A model generated the notes under the pieces. It made no database searches. It was not told where the DNA came from and was given only the letters and a program-made list of their open reading frames with translations. Positions 25,535 to 34,555 of a stretch of 63,355 bases of DNA are shown here, in pieces; the stretch's first letter is position 1; each line of letters opens with the position of its first letter. Source of the DNA: Ruminococcus sp. (GTDB lineage: Bacteria > Bacillota_A > Clostridia > Oscillospirales > Ruminococcaceae); contig NZ_JAIKXF010000133.1 of assembly GCF_024684275.1 (NCBI RefSeq), forward strand, positions 1 through 63,355. Reading direction: 5' to 3'. A program made the translations under genes and the position numbers.

Positions 25535-27052
25535 TTAGTATTTGTCTGTGCGGAAAGGCGGTAAGGGCAGGTCGTTTATGCCGAAAAGCCCCACGTCCGC
25601 GTAATTTGTCCACTTGTAGCGGGCTGCGGCAGGAAGCTTGACCTTATCGCTGCGCAGCTCGATATACGGCAGTCTCACTGTTGCCTGTGCAGGGTAATAA
25701 ACGCCGTCATCACCTGCTATTTCAAAGCCGTCGAGGCATTGCTCGTCCTTGCCTCCGAGTCCCATTTCGCAGTTTGTAAGGTGTATCACCATAGTTTCGC
25801 CGATGACCTCAAAGTTATCATACATAGGTGGCAGGGAATCGCGGCGTGTGATGACGCCGTAGACCTCGCTCATTGCCTGTAGGTAGAGCCTGTGGGCTAC
25901 CTGAGACTTATCTACAGGGTGGATATTGTTAAATTCTCCGCAGTCCAGACAGACTGCAAGACCTGTATGCTTCACGGTTTTGAAAACATTTTCCTGAGCC
26001 TCGCGTATAAGTGCCCAGCTCTTTGTATCGGGGTCGTCGATGAACCTGAACATAGGCAGCTGTACTATCATAAACGGCAGCTCCTTGTCCTTCCATAGAT
26101 CCCGCCAGTTCTCGATAAGTAGCTTGAGCAGTATCTCATAGGTGTTCGGACGGTGTTCGTCGGATTCGCCCTGATACCACAGTACACCTGCGAGAGTATA
26201 GGGAGCGATACGCTTTGTCATTGTTTCATAGAGACCGCAGGGACGCATTGGATTCTTTATTCCGGCAGGTCCCGGATAGCGGTCCTCGCCGCAGTTTTTC
26301 TGTACCTCGCTTCGTGTCGCACCGGGATGCTCGGCATAGAACGCCCTTTTGCGCAGCTCCCAAGCCCACTGATAGGCGCTGTATTCGTCGTACTCGGCTA
26401 TCATTTCCTCGTCTGACTTGCCCTTGACAGCTTCATCGTATTCGTCAAGGTAGGGGCTAAGGCGCTTGTCACAGCTGAGATAGTCACGGCTTATCCACGC
26501 AGAAGCGGAGGAGCCGCCCCAGTTGCAGCCGATAATGCCTACTGTAACGCCCAGTCTGCGGCTCAGTTCCTTTGCAAAGTAGTAGCCTACAGCAGACCAT
26601 GAACGAGAATTGTCGGGAGAGGGGGTACACCAGCAGCTCTCCTTTTCAGCCTGTTCAAGCTCGTCGTCAAGCATTGCGTATTTTGGAGTATAGTAAAATC
26701 TCACGTTCTCGCTGTAGCAGCCTGCCAGCGCCGCAGCGCCCCTGCGCTCATCCTTGAGCTCGAACTCCATATTTGACTGACCGCCTGCCAGCCATACCTC
26801 ACCTATGGCAACGTTGCGGAACACCTTTTTCACAGCACCGCAGGTTATCTCAAGAGTACAGGAGCTGTACTCCTTTCGGGGCGGAAGCACCGCCTCCCAC
26901 CTGCCGTCCTTTACAACGGCACGGGCAAAGCTTTCAAGCTCGGGTATGCGGACGGTTATTATCTTTTCGTTTTTGCTGCAAGTGCCGAAAATACGGATAT
27001 TCTTGTTTCTTTGCAGCACCATGTTATCGCTGAAAACAGCAGCAGCCTTCAT
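25535..27052 (-). CDS. Sialate O-acetylesterase-family carbohydrate esterase
   Basis: 505 residues, with no signal peptide, so cytoplasmic. The SGNH-like nucleophile block is VWLAGGQSNMEF (near residue 90). A second block, LAGVLWYQGESDEHRP, contains the oxyanion Q-G-E, and FNNIHPVDKSQVAHRL supplies the catalytic D/H pair. The start MKAAAVFSDNMVLQRN is the family's beta domain. Family members remove acetyl groups from sialic acid or, in rumen bacteria, from xylan or arabinose side chains; the latter fits the fibre-degrading setting. It follows the U32-like gene on the same strand. Confidence 0.85.
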   Translation of the reverse strand: MKAAAVFSDNMVLQRNKNIRIFGTCSKNEKIITVRIPELESFARAVVKDGRWEAVLPPRKEYSSCTLEITCGAVKKVFRNVAIGEVWLAGGQSNMEFELKDERRGAAALAGCYSENVRFYYTPKYAMLDDELEQAEKESCWCTPSPDNSRSWSAVGYYFAKELSRRLGVTVGIIGCNWGGSSASAWISRDYLSCDKRLSPYLDEYDEAVKGKSDEEMIAEYDEYSAYQWAWELRKRAFYAEHPGATRSEVQKNCGEDRYPGPAGIKNPMRPCGLYETMTKRIAPYTLAGVLWYQGESDEHRPNTYEILLKLLIENWRDLWKDKELPFMIVQLPMFRFIDDPDTKSWALIREAQENVFKTVKHTGLAVCLDCGEFNNIHPVDKSQVAHRLYLQAMSEVYGVITRRDSLPPMYDNFEVIGETMVIHLTNCEMGLGGKDEQCLDGFEIAGDDGVYYPAQATVRLPYIELRSDKVKLPAAARYKWTNYADVGLFGINDLPLPPFRTDKY

Positions 27053-27088
27053 AGTGATTCACCTCAGTTCATTAAAGATCGCAGTGGT

Positions 27089-28033
27089 TTATTTGAATGA
27101 GAGCGCACCCGAATTCTCCATAGCCTTCAGGAGCATGAAGCGTGTTTCGTCGCGGTATTCGGGCTTAGCCATATAATACATATATGTTTCAAGGACGTTC
27201 AGCGGACTTGCTGTGCGTCCCTCTATCTTGAACTGCTCAAATCCCATAGGCACGTACTTCTCCCAGATATCATCGGGGGAGATATGTGTGCGGAGTTTTT
27301 TTATCTCAAAGAGACCTCTCTGGGAATAAGGACAGTCGCGGAAGTTATCGGGATCGTATTTTGATGAGTCAAAGGGGAGATTGGGGTATTTCTTGATGTG
27401 CTCGTTATAGGCTATCTGCTGGACGCCGATAGAGTGATAATGAGCTGAGCGGCGTGGACAGCCTGGCTCACAGCAGGCATTTGACAGGAACTCGATACGC
27501 GGTCTGTCAGCCATTGGTATCTGCTCAAGCAGGTCGAACCTGTTGTTAAGGTCGTAGTCCATAACCACTATGTGGTAGTCCTTTTTCAGCTCGTCAAGAA
27601 GTCCCTCAAGAGTGTTGAGGCGTTTGCAGGTAGAGCTTGTAAGCTTGTATTTCGGGAAATTCCTGCGGATATAGTCCTCCAGTATGGGTGACATAACGAT
27701 AGCCTCGTTTAGCCCGTTATTGGCTAAATTCAGCACCATATTGCAGAACTGGTCGCTGAGATGCTTTTTTTCGAGGGCAGGATTTGTAAAGGTAAAGCGC
27801 AGAGGTATGCTCTTTTCGTTGAAGGTCTTGATGACGCTTTTCACGAAGGTCTTGTCACAGACGCCGCCCTGTGTTCTGCCGCCGTTCCAGATAGACGGCG
27901 GAAATACGCCGTAGAACGAAGCTATCTCAACGCCCTCGCGGAAGAGGTCGGGACGGCGCTCCAGAAGTTCTGCAAAGAGCAGATTGAGCTTGAAATTGCC
28001 TGAAAAGTCGGGAAGATGAAAACGTACTCGCAT
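27089..28033 (-). CDS. U32-peptidase/UbiV-like protein with four-cysteine cluster
   Basis: 314 residues, start after AAGGAGAATACT. A TIM-barrel-like run is followed by LSNACCEPGCPRRSAHY, then a further cysteine in FRDCPYSQRG and KIEGRT near the end. Spaced cysteines after a basic C-x-x-R element are the Fe-S ligands in UbiU/UbiV and other U32 proteins. Such proteins act in hydroxylation or RNA/peptide maturation; the substrate here is unknown. It may be co-transcribed with the esterase and coaX. Confidence 0.55.
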   Translation of the reverse strand: MRVRFHLPDFSGNFKLNLLFAELLERRPDLFREGVEIASFYGVFPPSIWNGGRTQGGVCDKTFVKSVIKTFNEKSIPLRFTFTNPALEKKHLSDQFCNMVLNLANNGLNEAIVMSPILEDYIRRNFPKYKLTSSTCKRLNTLEGLLDELKKDYHIVVMDYDLNNRFDLLEQIPMADRPRIEFLSNACCEPGCPRRSAHYHSIGVQQIAYNEHIKKYPNLPFDSSKYDPDNFRDCPYSQRGLFEIKKLRTHISPDDIWEKYVPMGFEQFKIEGRTASPLNVLETYMYYMAKPEYRDETRFMLLKAMENSGALSFK

Positions 28034-28119
28034 AGTATTCTCCTTAAATTATGATAAGTTGAAAGTTTAGAGTGTAGAGTTGAGAGTTATGGTGTCGCCT
28101 GCGGCGACGGATTCAAATT

Positions 28120-28199
28120 GTAGGGGCTGATGCCCATATCAGCCCGTGATTTATTAAACGGGGCGATGTAGGCATCGCCCCCTACAGGCTAATGGCTAA
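28120..28199. repeat. Palindromic dispersed repeat, copy R1
   Basis: GTAGGGG (28120-28126) and CCCCTAC (28179-28185) are terminal inverted repeats. Inside lie GGGCTGATGCCCATATCAGCCC and GGGCGATGTAGGCATCGCCC-like palindromes around an AT-rich centre; AGGCTAATGGCT follows. Related copies are at 30229, 31817, 36225, 38998, 45482 and 50678. Not coding. Confidence 0.7.
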
Positions 28200-28230
28200 C
28201 GGCTTCAAATTTTGCCTTGCAAAATTTGAT

Positions 28231-29268
28231 TTAATCTATGCAGTCTCCGCGCTCTTGGGCTATCTCGTAACCTGCTGACTCGATACGTCTTTGCAGACAG
28301 CCCCTGCACTCTGCGGCTTCCTCGCCTGTGCATATCTTATTATCGTAGAGGTCGTACTTCTTACGTACTCTGACAGGGGAAAGATTAGGCATTACTACAT
28401 TACAGCCCGTCTGTAATCCCAGCTCTCTGCCGTTGGGAGCGATAGTGCCTAAAGCCGTTGTGGCTGGCAGAAGCACCTTCGGGAACATAAGTCTGAGTAT
28501 ACCGAGCAGTCTCAGCGTCAGTGACAGTGTACCGCCATTTTCTTCGGCAAACTGTGTGTTGTGGTGAGGTATGAACGGTCCTATGCCTATCATTTGCGGC
28601 TGAAGCTCCTGCAAAAAGCGCAGGTCTGCGATGATATGCTCTGTGGTCTGATATGGAGCTCCAACCATGAAGCCCGAGCCTACCTGATAGCCCAGCTCTT
28701 TCAGCTGAAAAAGGCAGTCCTTGCGGTTTTGCAGGCTCATTTCCTCAGGGTGGAGCTTTGAATACAGCTCCTGTGAAGCGGCTTCATGACGGAGCAGGTA
28801 ACGGTCTGCACCTGCCTCCTTCAGCCGTTTATAGCTTTCATATGAGCGCTCTCCGAGAGACAGTGTTACCGCACAGTCGGGGTACTTCGCCTTTATTTCC
28901 GAGATGAGGGGACAGAGAAATTCATCGGTGAAGAATGCGTCCTCGCCGCCCTGCATTACAAAGGTGCGGAAGCCAAGCTCATAGCCGTTTTCACAGCATT
29001 GAAGTATGTCCTCACGGGACAGGCGGTAGCGGTCAGCCTCGGTATTTCCGCGGCGTATACCGCAGTAAAGGCAGTTGTTCTTACAGTAGCTCGACACCTC
29101 GATAAGTCCGCGGAGAAAGACCTTTTTCCCATAGCTTTTCTGCCTTGTCTCGTCGGCGTATTTTTTCAGAAGCTCTGCCGCTTCTTTGTCATCTGTCTCA
29201 ATAAGTGCGGCAAGCTCATTGTCGCTGAGGTCGCCTGTATAGTAAAGCTTTTCGACTAAGTCTATCAT
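28231..29268 (-). CDS. hydE: [FeFe]-hydrogenase maturase HydE (radical SAM)
   Basis: 345 residues. SYCKNNCLYCGIRR holds the C-x3-C-x2-C motif of the radical-SAM [4Fe-4S] cluster (near residue 62). FRTFVMQGGEDAFFTDE and GSGFMVGAPYQTTEHIIADL match HydE/PylB-type barrels, and a C-terminal pair of cysteines (AECRGC) is present. It contributes to making the dithiomethylamine bridge of the hydrogenase H-cluster. It starts one base after nadA on the same strand. Other hyd genes are not in the window. Confidence 0.85.
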   Translation of the reverse strand: MIDLVEKLYYTGDLSDNELAALIETDDKEAAELLKKYADETRQKSYGKKVFLRGLIEVSSYCKNNCLYCGIRRGNTEADRYRLSREDILQCCENGYELGFRTFVMQGGEDAFFTDEFLCPLISEIKAKYPDCAVTLSLGERSYESYKRLKEAGADRYLLRHEAASQELYSKLHPEEMSLQNRKDCLFQLKELGYQVGSGFMVGAPYQTTEHIIADLRFLQELQPQMIGIGPFIPHHNTQFAEENGGTLSLTLRLLGILRLMFPKVLLPATTALGTIAPNGRELGLQTGCNVVMPNLSPVRVRKKYDLYDNKICTGEEAAECRGCLQRRIESAGYEIAQERGDCID

Positions 29269-29269
29269 A

Positions 29270-30202
29270 TCAGCCGCCCAGCCTTATCATTTCATCTATG
29301 CATTTTCTCGCCTGTGCGATAAGCTCGTCGTTCATGAGTATCTCAAAGGCTTCGCCGCCATTGCCGCTTATAGCGAGGAGAGTATTGTAAATGTCGGGCA
29401 GAGTTGTCAGCTTCATGTTGTGACAGACAAGGTCACGGCTCACGGGGTAGAATTTCTTGTCGGGACAGTCATACTGCAAATGCTCTACGATAGAATTCTC
29501 AGTTCCGATGATAAATTCGGTCTTGTCGGACTTCTTTGCATAGTCCATGATGCCTGTCGTTGAGCCGACGTAATCGGCAAGCTCCACTACCTTCGGAGTA
29601 CATTCGGGGTGTACAAGGAAAAGTGCGTCGGGGTGCTCCTCCTTAGCGGCGAGAACCTCCTTGACGGTTATCCTTGCATGAGTGGGACAGCCGCCGCTCA
29701 GGAGCTTTATATCCTTTTCGGGGCACTGCCTGCTGATATAGTCGCCGAGGTTGCAGTCAGGGATAAAGAGTATCTTGTCGTTTTCGAGAGCCCTGACGAT
29801 ACGCAGAGCGCTTGACGAGGTAACGCATACGTCGCAGACGGTCTTGAGAGCGGCAGTTGTATTTACGTATGCAACTACAGTGCGGTCAGGCTCCTTTGCG
29901 CGTATAGCGCTGATAAGGTCTTTGTCCATCTGCTCAGCCATTGGACAGCCTGCGTGTTTGTTGGAGAGGTAAACGTGCTTCTGGGGTGAGAGCATTTTTG
30001 CAGTCTCTGCCATGAAGTGAACTCCGCAGAAGAGGATATTTTCCTGTGATACGCTTTTTGCGTCAACGCTGAGCTTGTAGCTGTCACCGACGAGGTCGGC
30101 TATCTCGCATATCTCACGTGCCTGATAGCAGTGCGCGAGGATCGCGGTGTTAGTCTCTTTTTTGAGCTGGATTATCTTATCCTGTAATTCATGAACAGTC
30201 AT
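29270..30202 (-). CDS. nadA: Quinolinate synthase A
   Basis: 310 residues; ATG 30202 follows AAAGGA, and upstream in-frame codons fall in a repeat. AILAHCYQAREICEIADLVGDSY and ILFCGVHFMAETAKML open the protein, and Fe-S cysteines are in the latter, in DCNLGDY-adjacent VTSSSA, and in the C-terminal PVSRDLVCHNMK. It condenses iminoaspartate with dihydroxyacetone phosphate in NAD synthesis using a [4Fe-4S] cluster. nadB and nadC are not seen nearby; the pairing with hydE is unusual. Confidence 0.93.
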   Translation of the reverse strand: MTVHELQDKIIQLKKETNTAILAHCYQAREICEIADLVGDSYKLSVDAKSVSQENILFCGVHFMAETAKMLSPQKHVYLSNKHAGCPMAEQMDKDLISAIRAKEPDRTVVAYVNTTAALKTVCDVCVTSSSALRIVRALENDKILFIPDCNLGDYISRQCPEKDIKLLSGGCPTHARITVKEVLAAKEEHPDALFLVHPECTPKVVELADYVGSTTGIMDYAKKSDKTEFIIGTENSIVEHLQYDCPDKKFYPVSRDLVCHNMKLTTLPDIYNTLLAISGNGGEAFEILMNDELIAQARKCIDEMIRLGG

Positions 30203-30228
30203 AGTTTTTTCCTTTCGTCTTTGCTTAT

Positions 30229-30304
30229 ATGGGGCGATATACACGCTGCCCCGTTTGGAAACGAATGATATTTATGTGGTCGGGCGGATAATATCCGCTC
30301 CTGC
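30229..30304. repeat. Palindromic dispersed repeat, copy R2 (degenerate)
   Basis: GGGGCGATATACACGCTGCCCCG and CGGGCGGATAATATCCGC flank an AT-rich centre. The terminal GTAGGGG/CCCCTAC ends are worn. It fills the gap between tsaD and nadA. Confidence 0.5.
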
Positions 30305-30305
30305 G

Positions 30306-31316
30306 TCAGATGTCTTCCATTGATAATGTCGCTATAGCATTGAGACTTTCGTCGGCGGTTATGCCTGCAAGGAGATTATAGCTGCCCTGACAGGCTATCA
30401 TAGCGCCGTTGTCGCCGCAGAGCTTCTTTTCGGGCATATAGAACTCATAGCCGTGCTTTCTGCAAGCCTCTGATAAAGTCTCACGTACTCCCGTATTGGC
30501 GGAAACTCCGCCTGCAAGTGCTACCTTTTTGTAGCCGAGGGCTTCTGCGGCACGGATAGTCTTGTCCGTGAGTATCTCTGCAATAGTTGATTGCAGACTT
30601 GCCGCAAGGTCATTGCGGTTTATCTCTGTGCCCTTCTGCTCGGCGTTGTGGAGCAGATTTATCACGTTGGTCTTCAGTCCCGAAAAGCTGAAATCGAATT
30701 CGCTTCCCGCAACAGCAGGGTGTGGCAGCTTAAATGCACTTTTATCGCCTGTTTTTGCGGCGTTGTCGATATGTACTCCGCCGGGATAGGGGAATCCCAT
30801 AGCCCTTGCGCACTTGTCGAAGCACTCGCCTGCCGCGTCGTCGTGAGTTCTTCCCACTACGCGGAATCTGGTATAGCTCAGAACCTCGATTATATGGCTG
30901 TGACCGCCGCTTGCCACAAGACAGAGGTAAGGCGGTTCGAGGTCGGGAAAGGTCAGATAATTTGTGGCGATATGACCTGCGATATGATGTACGGGTATGA
31001 GGGGCTTTCCCGAGGACATTGCAAGAGCCTTTGCAAAGCTTACTCCCACAAGGAGAGCGCCGATAAGTCCGGGGGCGTATGTAACGGCGATACCGTCAAG
31101 GTCTGAGAGCTTGACCTGAGCCTCGTCAAGCGCCTGACTTACTACCCCGAGGATATTCTCGCAGTGTCGGCGTGAGGCTATTTCGGGAACGACTCCGCCG
31201 TATTTTCTGTGCTCCTCTATCTGCGTGGATATGACAGACGAGAGTATCTCACGCCGGTCGCGCACTACACTTGCGGCGGTCTCGTCGCAGGAGCTTTCTA
31301 TTCCGAGTATAAGCAT
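30306..31316 (-). CDS. tsaD: tRNA N6-threonylcarbamoyltransferase TsaD
   Basis: 336 residues. MLILGIESSCDETAASVV is the canonical start. VHHIAGHIATNYL provides the metal-binding H-x3-H, LVASGGHSHI the nucleotide loop and DFSFSGLKTNV the family signature. It completes t6A37 modification of ANN-decoding tRNAs with TsaB and TsaE. It follows the rimI-like gene with 16 bases between, a common pairing. Confidence 0.95.
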   Translation of the reverse strand: MLILGIESSCDETAASVVRDRREILSSVISTQIEEHRKYGGVVPEIASRRHCENILGVVSQALDEAQVKLSDLDGIAVTYAPGLIGALLVGVSFAKALAMSSGKPLIPVHHIAGHIATNYLTFPDLEPPYLCLVASGGHSHIIEVLSYTRFRVVGRTHDDAAGECFDKCARAMGFPYPGGVHIDNAAKTGDKSAFKLPHPAVAGSEFDFSFSGLKTNVINLLHNAEQKGTEINRNDLAASLQSTIAEILTDKTIRAAEALGYKKVALAGGVSANTGVRETLSEACRKHGYEFYMPEKKLCGDNGAMIACQGSYNLLAGITADESLNAIATLSMEDI

Positions 31317-31332
31317 ACTATATCTTCTTTCG

Positions 31333-31791
31333 TTATTTATTGTCTTTCAGTCGGCAGACCATAACGTCTGCGTCTTCAACAGGGTTATTGTAGAACCGTT
31401 TCCGCACGCCTGCCTTTTCAAAGCCGAAGCTCTTGTACAGCTCGATTGCGGCGGTATTGGACTGCCGCACTTCAAGGGCTATACTTTCAACATCTTTGGG
31501 CACGGCTGTTAAAAAAGCCTCCATGAGCATTCTTGCAACGCCCTGTCTGCGATACTGCGGAGCTGTTCCCACAGTGAGTATCTCGCCTGTATCTGCGGCT
31601 GTGAAGCCTGCAATAAGACCTGCAAGGGTATCTCCGTCATATGCGGCAAGGATAATGCTCTCAGGACGTGCGGCTTCCTCGCGGAAAGCCTCTGCCGACC
31701 AGCCGTCAGCACCTACGCAGAGCTTGTCAAGTGCAGAAAGCTCATCGCAGTTGAATTGAGAATTGAGGATTGAGAATTGAGAATTATTCAT
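31333..31791 (-). CDS. rimI: Ribosomal-protein S18 alanine N-acetyltransferase-like (RimI)
   Basis: 152 residues. GNAT fold: EILTVGTAPQYRRQGVARML is the acetyl-CoA loop (Q/R-x-x-G-x-A) and IALEVRQSNTAAIELYKSFGF the RimI-type C-terminal signature. The adjacent tsaD supports RimI. The first 14 residues (MNNSQFSILNSQFN) are encoded by a short direct repeat (TTGAGAAT units at 31751-31786), and the ribosome site is poor (AAGAAAAAACA). No other start lies before the conserved domain, so the repeat seems to have replaced the original start. Confidence 0.85.
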   Translation of the reverse strand: MNNSQFSILNSQFNCDELSALDKLCVGADGWSAEAFREEAARPESIILAAYDGDTLAGLIAGFTAADTGEILTVGTAPQYRRQGVARMLMEAFLTAVPKDVESIALEVRQSNTAAIELYKSFGFEKAGVRKRFYNNPVEDADVMVCRLKDNK

Positions 31792-31816
31792 TGTTTTTTC
31801 TTTTTACACCTGATTT

Positions 31817-31900
31817 GTAGGGGAGAACAGTGTTCGCCCGTTATTATTTGTGCATTATTCCACGGGCGCACAATGTGCGCCCCTACAGGCTAATGGCTTA
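31817..31900. repeat. Palindromic dispersed repeat, copy R3, touching the polA stop
   Basis: GTAGGGG (31817-31823) and CCCCTAC (31880-31886) enclose GAACAGTGTTCGCCCG and CGGGCGCACAATGTGCGCCC. The trailing AGGCTAATGGCTTA, also found after copy R1, supplies the TTA that is the complement of the polA stop codon. Confidence 0.75.
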
Positions 31901-34435
31901 GCCCTTTGCATCATACCATGAGTGACCGGTGTGTACGTCAACTGCAAGGGGCACTCTCATATCATATACGCCCTGCATTTCCTCCTTGAGAAGCTCTGCG
32001 CACTTCTCGGCACAGGCGGTATCCGACTCGATGATAAGCTCGTCGTGTACCTGCAAAATGAGCTTTGCATTGAGCTTTTCGGCTTTCAGGCGGTTGTAAA
32101 CGTTTATCATGGCTATTTTGATAAGGTCAGCGGCAGTTCCCTGTACGGGAGTGTTCATGGCTATGCGCTTTCCTGCCGCCTGTAACATCTTGTTTGACGA
32201 GGAAAGCTCGGGGATACGGCGCTTTCTGCCGAACATTGTGGTGACATAGCCCTCTTTTATGGCATTGTCAACCGTATCTTCCATAAATTGATTTACCTTC
32301 GGGTACTTCGCAAGGTAATCCGCAATGTATTTCTTTGCCTTTTGCACGGACGTGCCTATATCCTTTGCAAGGGAGAATGCTCCGATACCGTAGATGATAC
32401 CGAAGTTTACCGCCTTGGCGGCGCTTCTCATCTCGGGAGTTACCATGAACAGCGGCATATCGAATACCTGAGCCGCAGTTGAGGTGTGTATATCCTCGCC
32501 TGAGGTGAAAGCCTCGGTCATATTTTCGTCGCCGCAGAGGTGAGCCATAACTCTCAGCTCTATCTGGCTGTAGTCGGCGTCGATAAGAGTTTTCCCCTCG
32601 TCTGCGGTAAAGAACTTTCTCATCTGCGCACCCAGCTCCGTGCGGACGGGAATATTCTGCATATTCGGCTCTGTAGAGCTTATGCGTCCCGTTCTTGTCT
32701 CAGTCTGTCTGAACCATGTATGGATACGTCCGTCGGGAGCTATCTTGTCAAGAAGTCCCACGACGTAGGTGGAATTGAGCTTTGTGTACTGGCGGTATTT
32801 CAGCACATTATCCACGATAGGAGCATAATTGCGGAGCTCCTCAAGCACCTCTGCATTGGTGGAATAGCCGCTCTTTGTCTTTTTCTTTGCAGGCAGTCCC
32901 ATTTCCTCGAAAAGGACGGTGCCGAGCTGTTTCGGCGAGGAGATATTGAACTCGTGACCTGCCTCGTCGTATATCATCTGCTGTGTTTCCTCTATCATTT
33001 CCGACAGGTACACGCCGAAGTCCTCAACGCCCTTTTTGTCGATGAGTACGCCTGTGTCCTCCATTGAGGCGAGTACCTCTGTCAGGGGCATTTCAACTGT
33101 TTCGAGAAGCTCTGTCATGCCCTCTTTTTCTATCTCGGCGCGGAGCTTTGCAATGAGCCCTTTAAGGGACAGAAGCTCTGCTAAATCGCCGTTTTCACTG
33201 TAGAAATGCACTCCGTATTCTGCACAGAGCTTATCCACGGCATAATCCGAAGCGGAGGTGTTAAGCAGGTATCCGCATATCGCCGCGTCGCTTTTCAGAT
33301 TTTTCAGCTCGCCGCCCTGCGCCATAGCCCAGCGGTAGTGTGCCTTTGCATCGTCGGTGGACTTTTCGCAGTCCGAGGCAAAAAACGCCTTGATAACAGC
33401 CTCATCTTCTGAGGTGTATACGTTATCGCCGTCACGGACAGAGAGCTTTTCATCGCGGAAAAGATATTCACATTCACTGAGGTCTCTGATAATATCCGCA
33501 GTCAGCTCGCTGACCTTAGCGTCGATGACGGGAGCTTCCTCAGCCTTGACCTCGGGGGCGGAATTGGTGCTCTCCGCCGCGCTGATACCCAGCTTGTCAA
33601 GGAGCTTGAACATCTCCAGCTCGCTGAGCATACGTCCGACAGCAGCGTTGTCAGGAGCTGTGGGTTTATAGCTGTCAAGGTCTGTATCGATGGGAGCGCT
33701 GCGGACGATAGTTGCCAGCCATTTGCTCTCCTTAGCAGCCTCCGCACCTGCGGCAAGCTTGGCTTTTACGCCCTTTGTGAGGGTGGAATTCTCGTAATTG
33801 GCATATAGATTCTCGACGCTTCCGTACTCCTTGATAAGAGCGGAGGCGGTCTTTTCACCGATACCGGCAACTCCGCTTATGTTGTCGGAGCTGTCACCCA
33901 TGAGGGCTTTCAGGTCGATGAGCTTTATTGGCTCGAAGCCGTAATCCTCGGTAAATCGCTGAGGTGTGTAGTATATATTTTCCTTGTTTGTGGCAAGTAT
34001 AACAGTTACCTTGTCGTCTATGAGCTGTAGACTGTCACGGTCGCCCGTCAGTACGTAGCACTCGTTTCCGCTGTCGGAGCAGAGCTTTGATAATGTGCCC
34101 AGTACGTCATCAGCCTCGAAGCCCTCGCATTCGACCACTTTTATGCCCATAAGCGTCAGGAGCTCCTTTACACGGGGAAGCTGCTCTGCAAGCTCGGGCG
34201 GCATACCCTTTCGGTTTGCCTTGTAGCTCGCCACAGCCTTGTGGCGGAAGGTAGGAGTGCGCAGGTCAAAGGCTACAGCCACAGCGTCGGGCTTAACGTC
34301 ACTGATATTGCGGAGATATATATTCATAAAGCCAAAAATGGCGTTGGTGAACTGACCTTTTTTATTGGAAAGCAGCTTTATGCCGTAAAAAGCACGGTTA
34401 AGTATGCTGTTTCCGTCGATTGCGAGAAGTTTCAT
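31898..34435 (-). CDS. polA: DNA polymerase I (5'-3' nuclease + polymerase, 3'-5' exonuclease domain inactive)
   Basis: 845 residues. The N-terminal FEN-type nuclease (MKLLAIDGNSILNRAFYG, FEADDVLGTLSK, DLKALMGDSSDNISGVAGIG) occupies about 1-290. The middle 300-490 is a shrunken exonuclease-like region without the D-x-E metal motif. The polymerase has DADYSQIELRVMAHL (motif A), RSAAKAVNFGIIYG (motif B) and LQVHDELIIE (motif C). It acts in Okazaki fragment processing and repair. A promoter lies at 34492-34520, and a structured RNA copy lies upstream of it. Confidence 0.95.
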   Translation of the reverse strand: MKLLAIDGNSILNRAFYGIKLLSNKKGQFTNAIFGFMNIYLRNISDVKPDAVAVAFDLRTPTFRHKAVASYKANRKGMPPELAEQLPRVKELLTLMGIKVVECEGFEADDVLGTLSKLCSDSGNECYVLTGDRDSLQLIDDKVTVILATNKENIYYTPQRFTEDYGFEPIKLIDLKALMGDSSDNISGVAGIGEKTASALIKEYGSVENLYANYENSTLTKGVKAKLAAGAEAAKESKWLATIVRSAPIDTDLDSYKPTAPDNAAVGRMLSELEMFKLLDKLGISAAESTNSAPEVKAEEAPVIDAKVSELTADIIRDLSECEYLFRDEKLSVRDGDNVYTSEDEAVIKAFFASDCEKSTDDAKAHYRWAMAQGGELKNLKSDAAICGYLLNTSASDYAVDKLCAEYGVHFYSENGDLAELLSLKGLIAKLRAEIEKEGMTELLETVEMPLTEVLASMEDTGVLIDKKGVEDFGVYLSEMIEETQQMIYDEAGHEFNISSPKQLGTVLFEEMGLPAKKKTKSGYSTNAEVLEELRNYAPIVDNVLKYRQYTKLNSTYVVGLLDKIAPDGRIHTWFRQTETRTGRISSTEPNMQNIPVRTELGAQMRKFFTADEGKTLIDADYSQIELRVMAHLCGDENMTEAFTSGEDIHTSTAAQVFDMPLFMVTPEMRSAAKAVNFGIIYGIGAFSLAKDIGTSVQKAKKYIADYLAKYPKVNQFMEDTVDNAIKEGYVTTMFGRKRRIPELSSSNKMLQAAGKRIAMNTPVQGTAADLIKIAMINVYNRLKAEKLNAKLILQVHDELIIESDTACAEKCAELLKEEMQGVYDMRVPLAVDVHTGHSWYDAKG

Positions 34436-34491
34436 AGCGGTCTCCTTAGTACGAATTGATGCATGAGCCTATAATTTACCCATTTTAATCA

Positions 34492-34520
34492 ATTATACCA
34501 CATATGATATAAAAATACAA
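34492..34520 (-). promoter_or_regulatory. polA promoter
   Basis: Minus strand TTGTAT (34515-34520), 17-base spacer, TATAAT (34492-34497), about 57 bases before the polA start. Confidence 0.6.
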
Positions 34521-34555
34521 CCCTTTGTACCGAGCTGCTAACTTGTATTGCGGAC

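Noticed and set aside
28120..31900. CRISPR array from the regularly seen palindromes
   Set aside because: Copies are kilobases apart and separated by genes, with no spacers and no cas genes.
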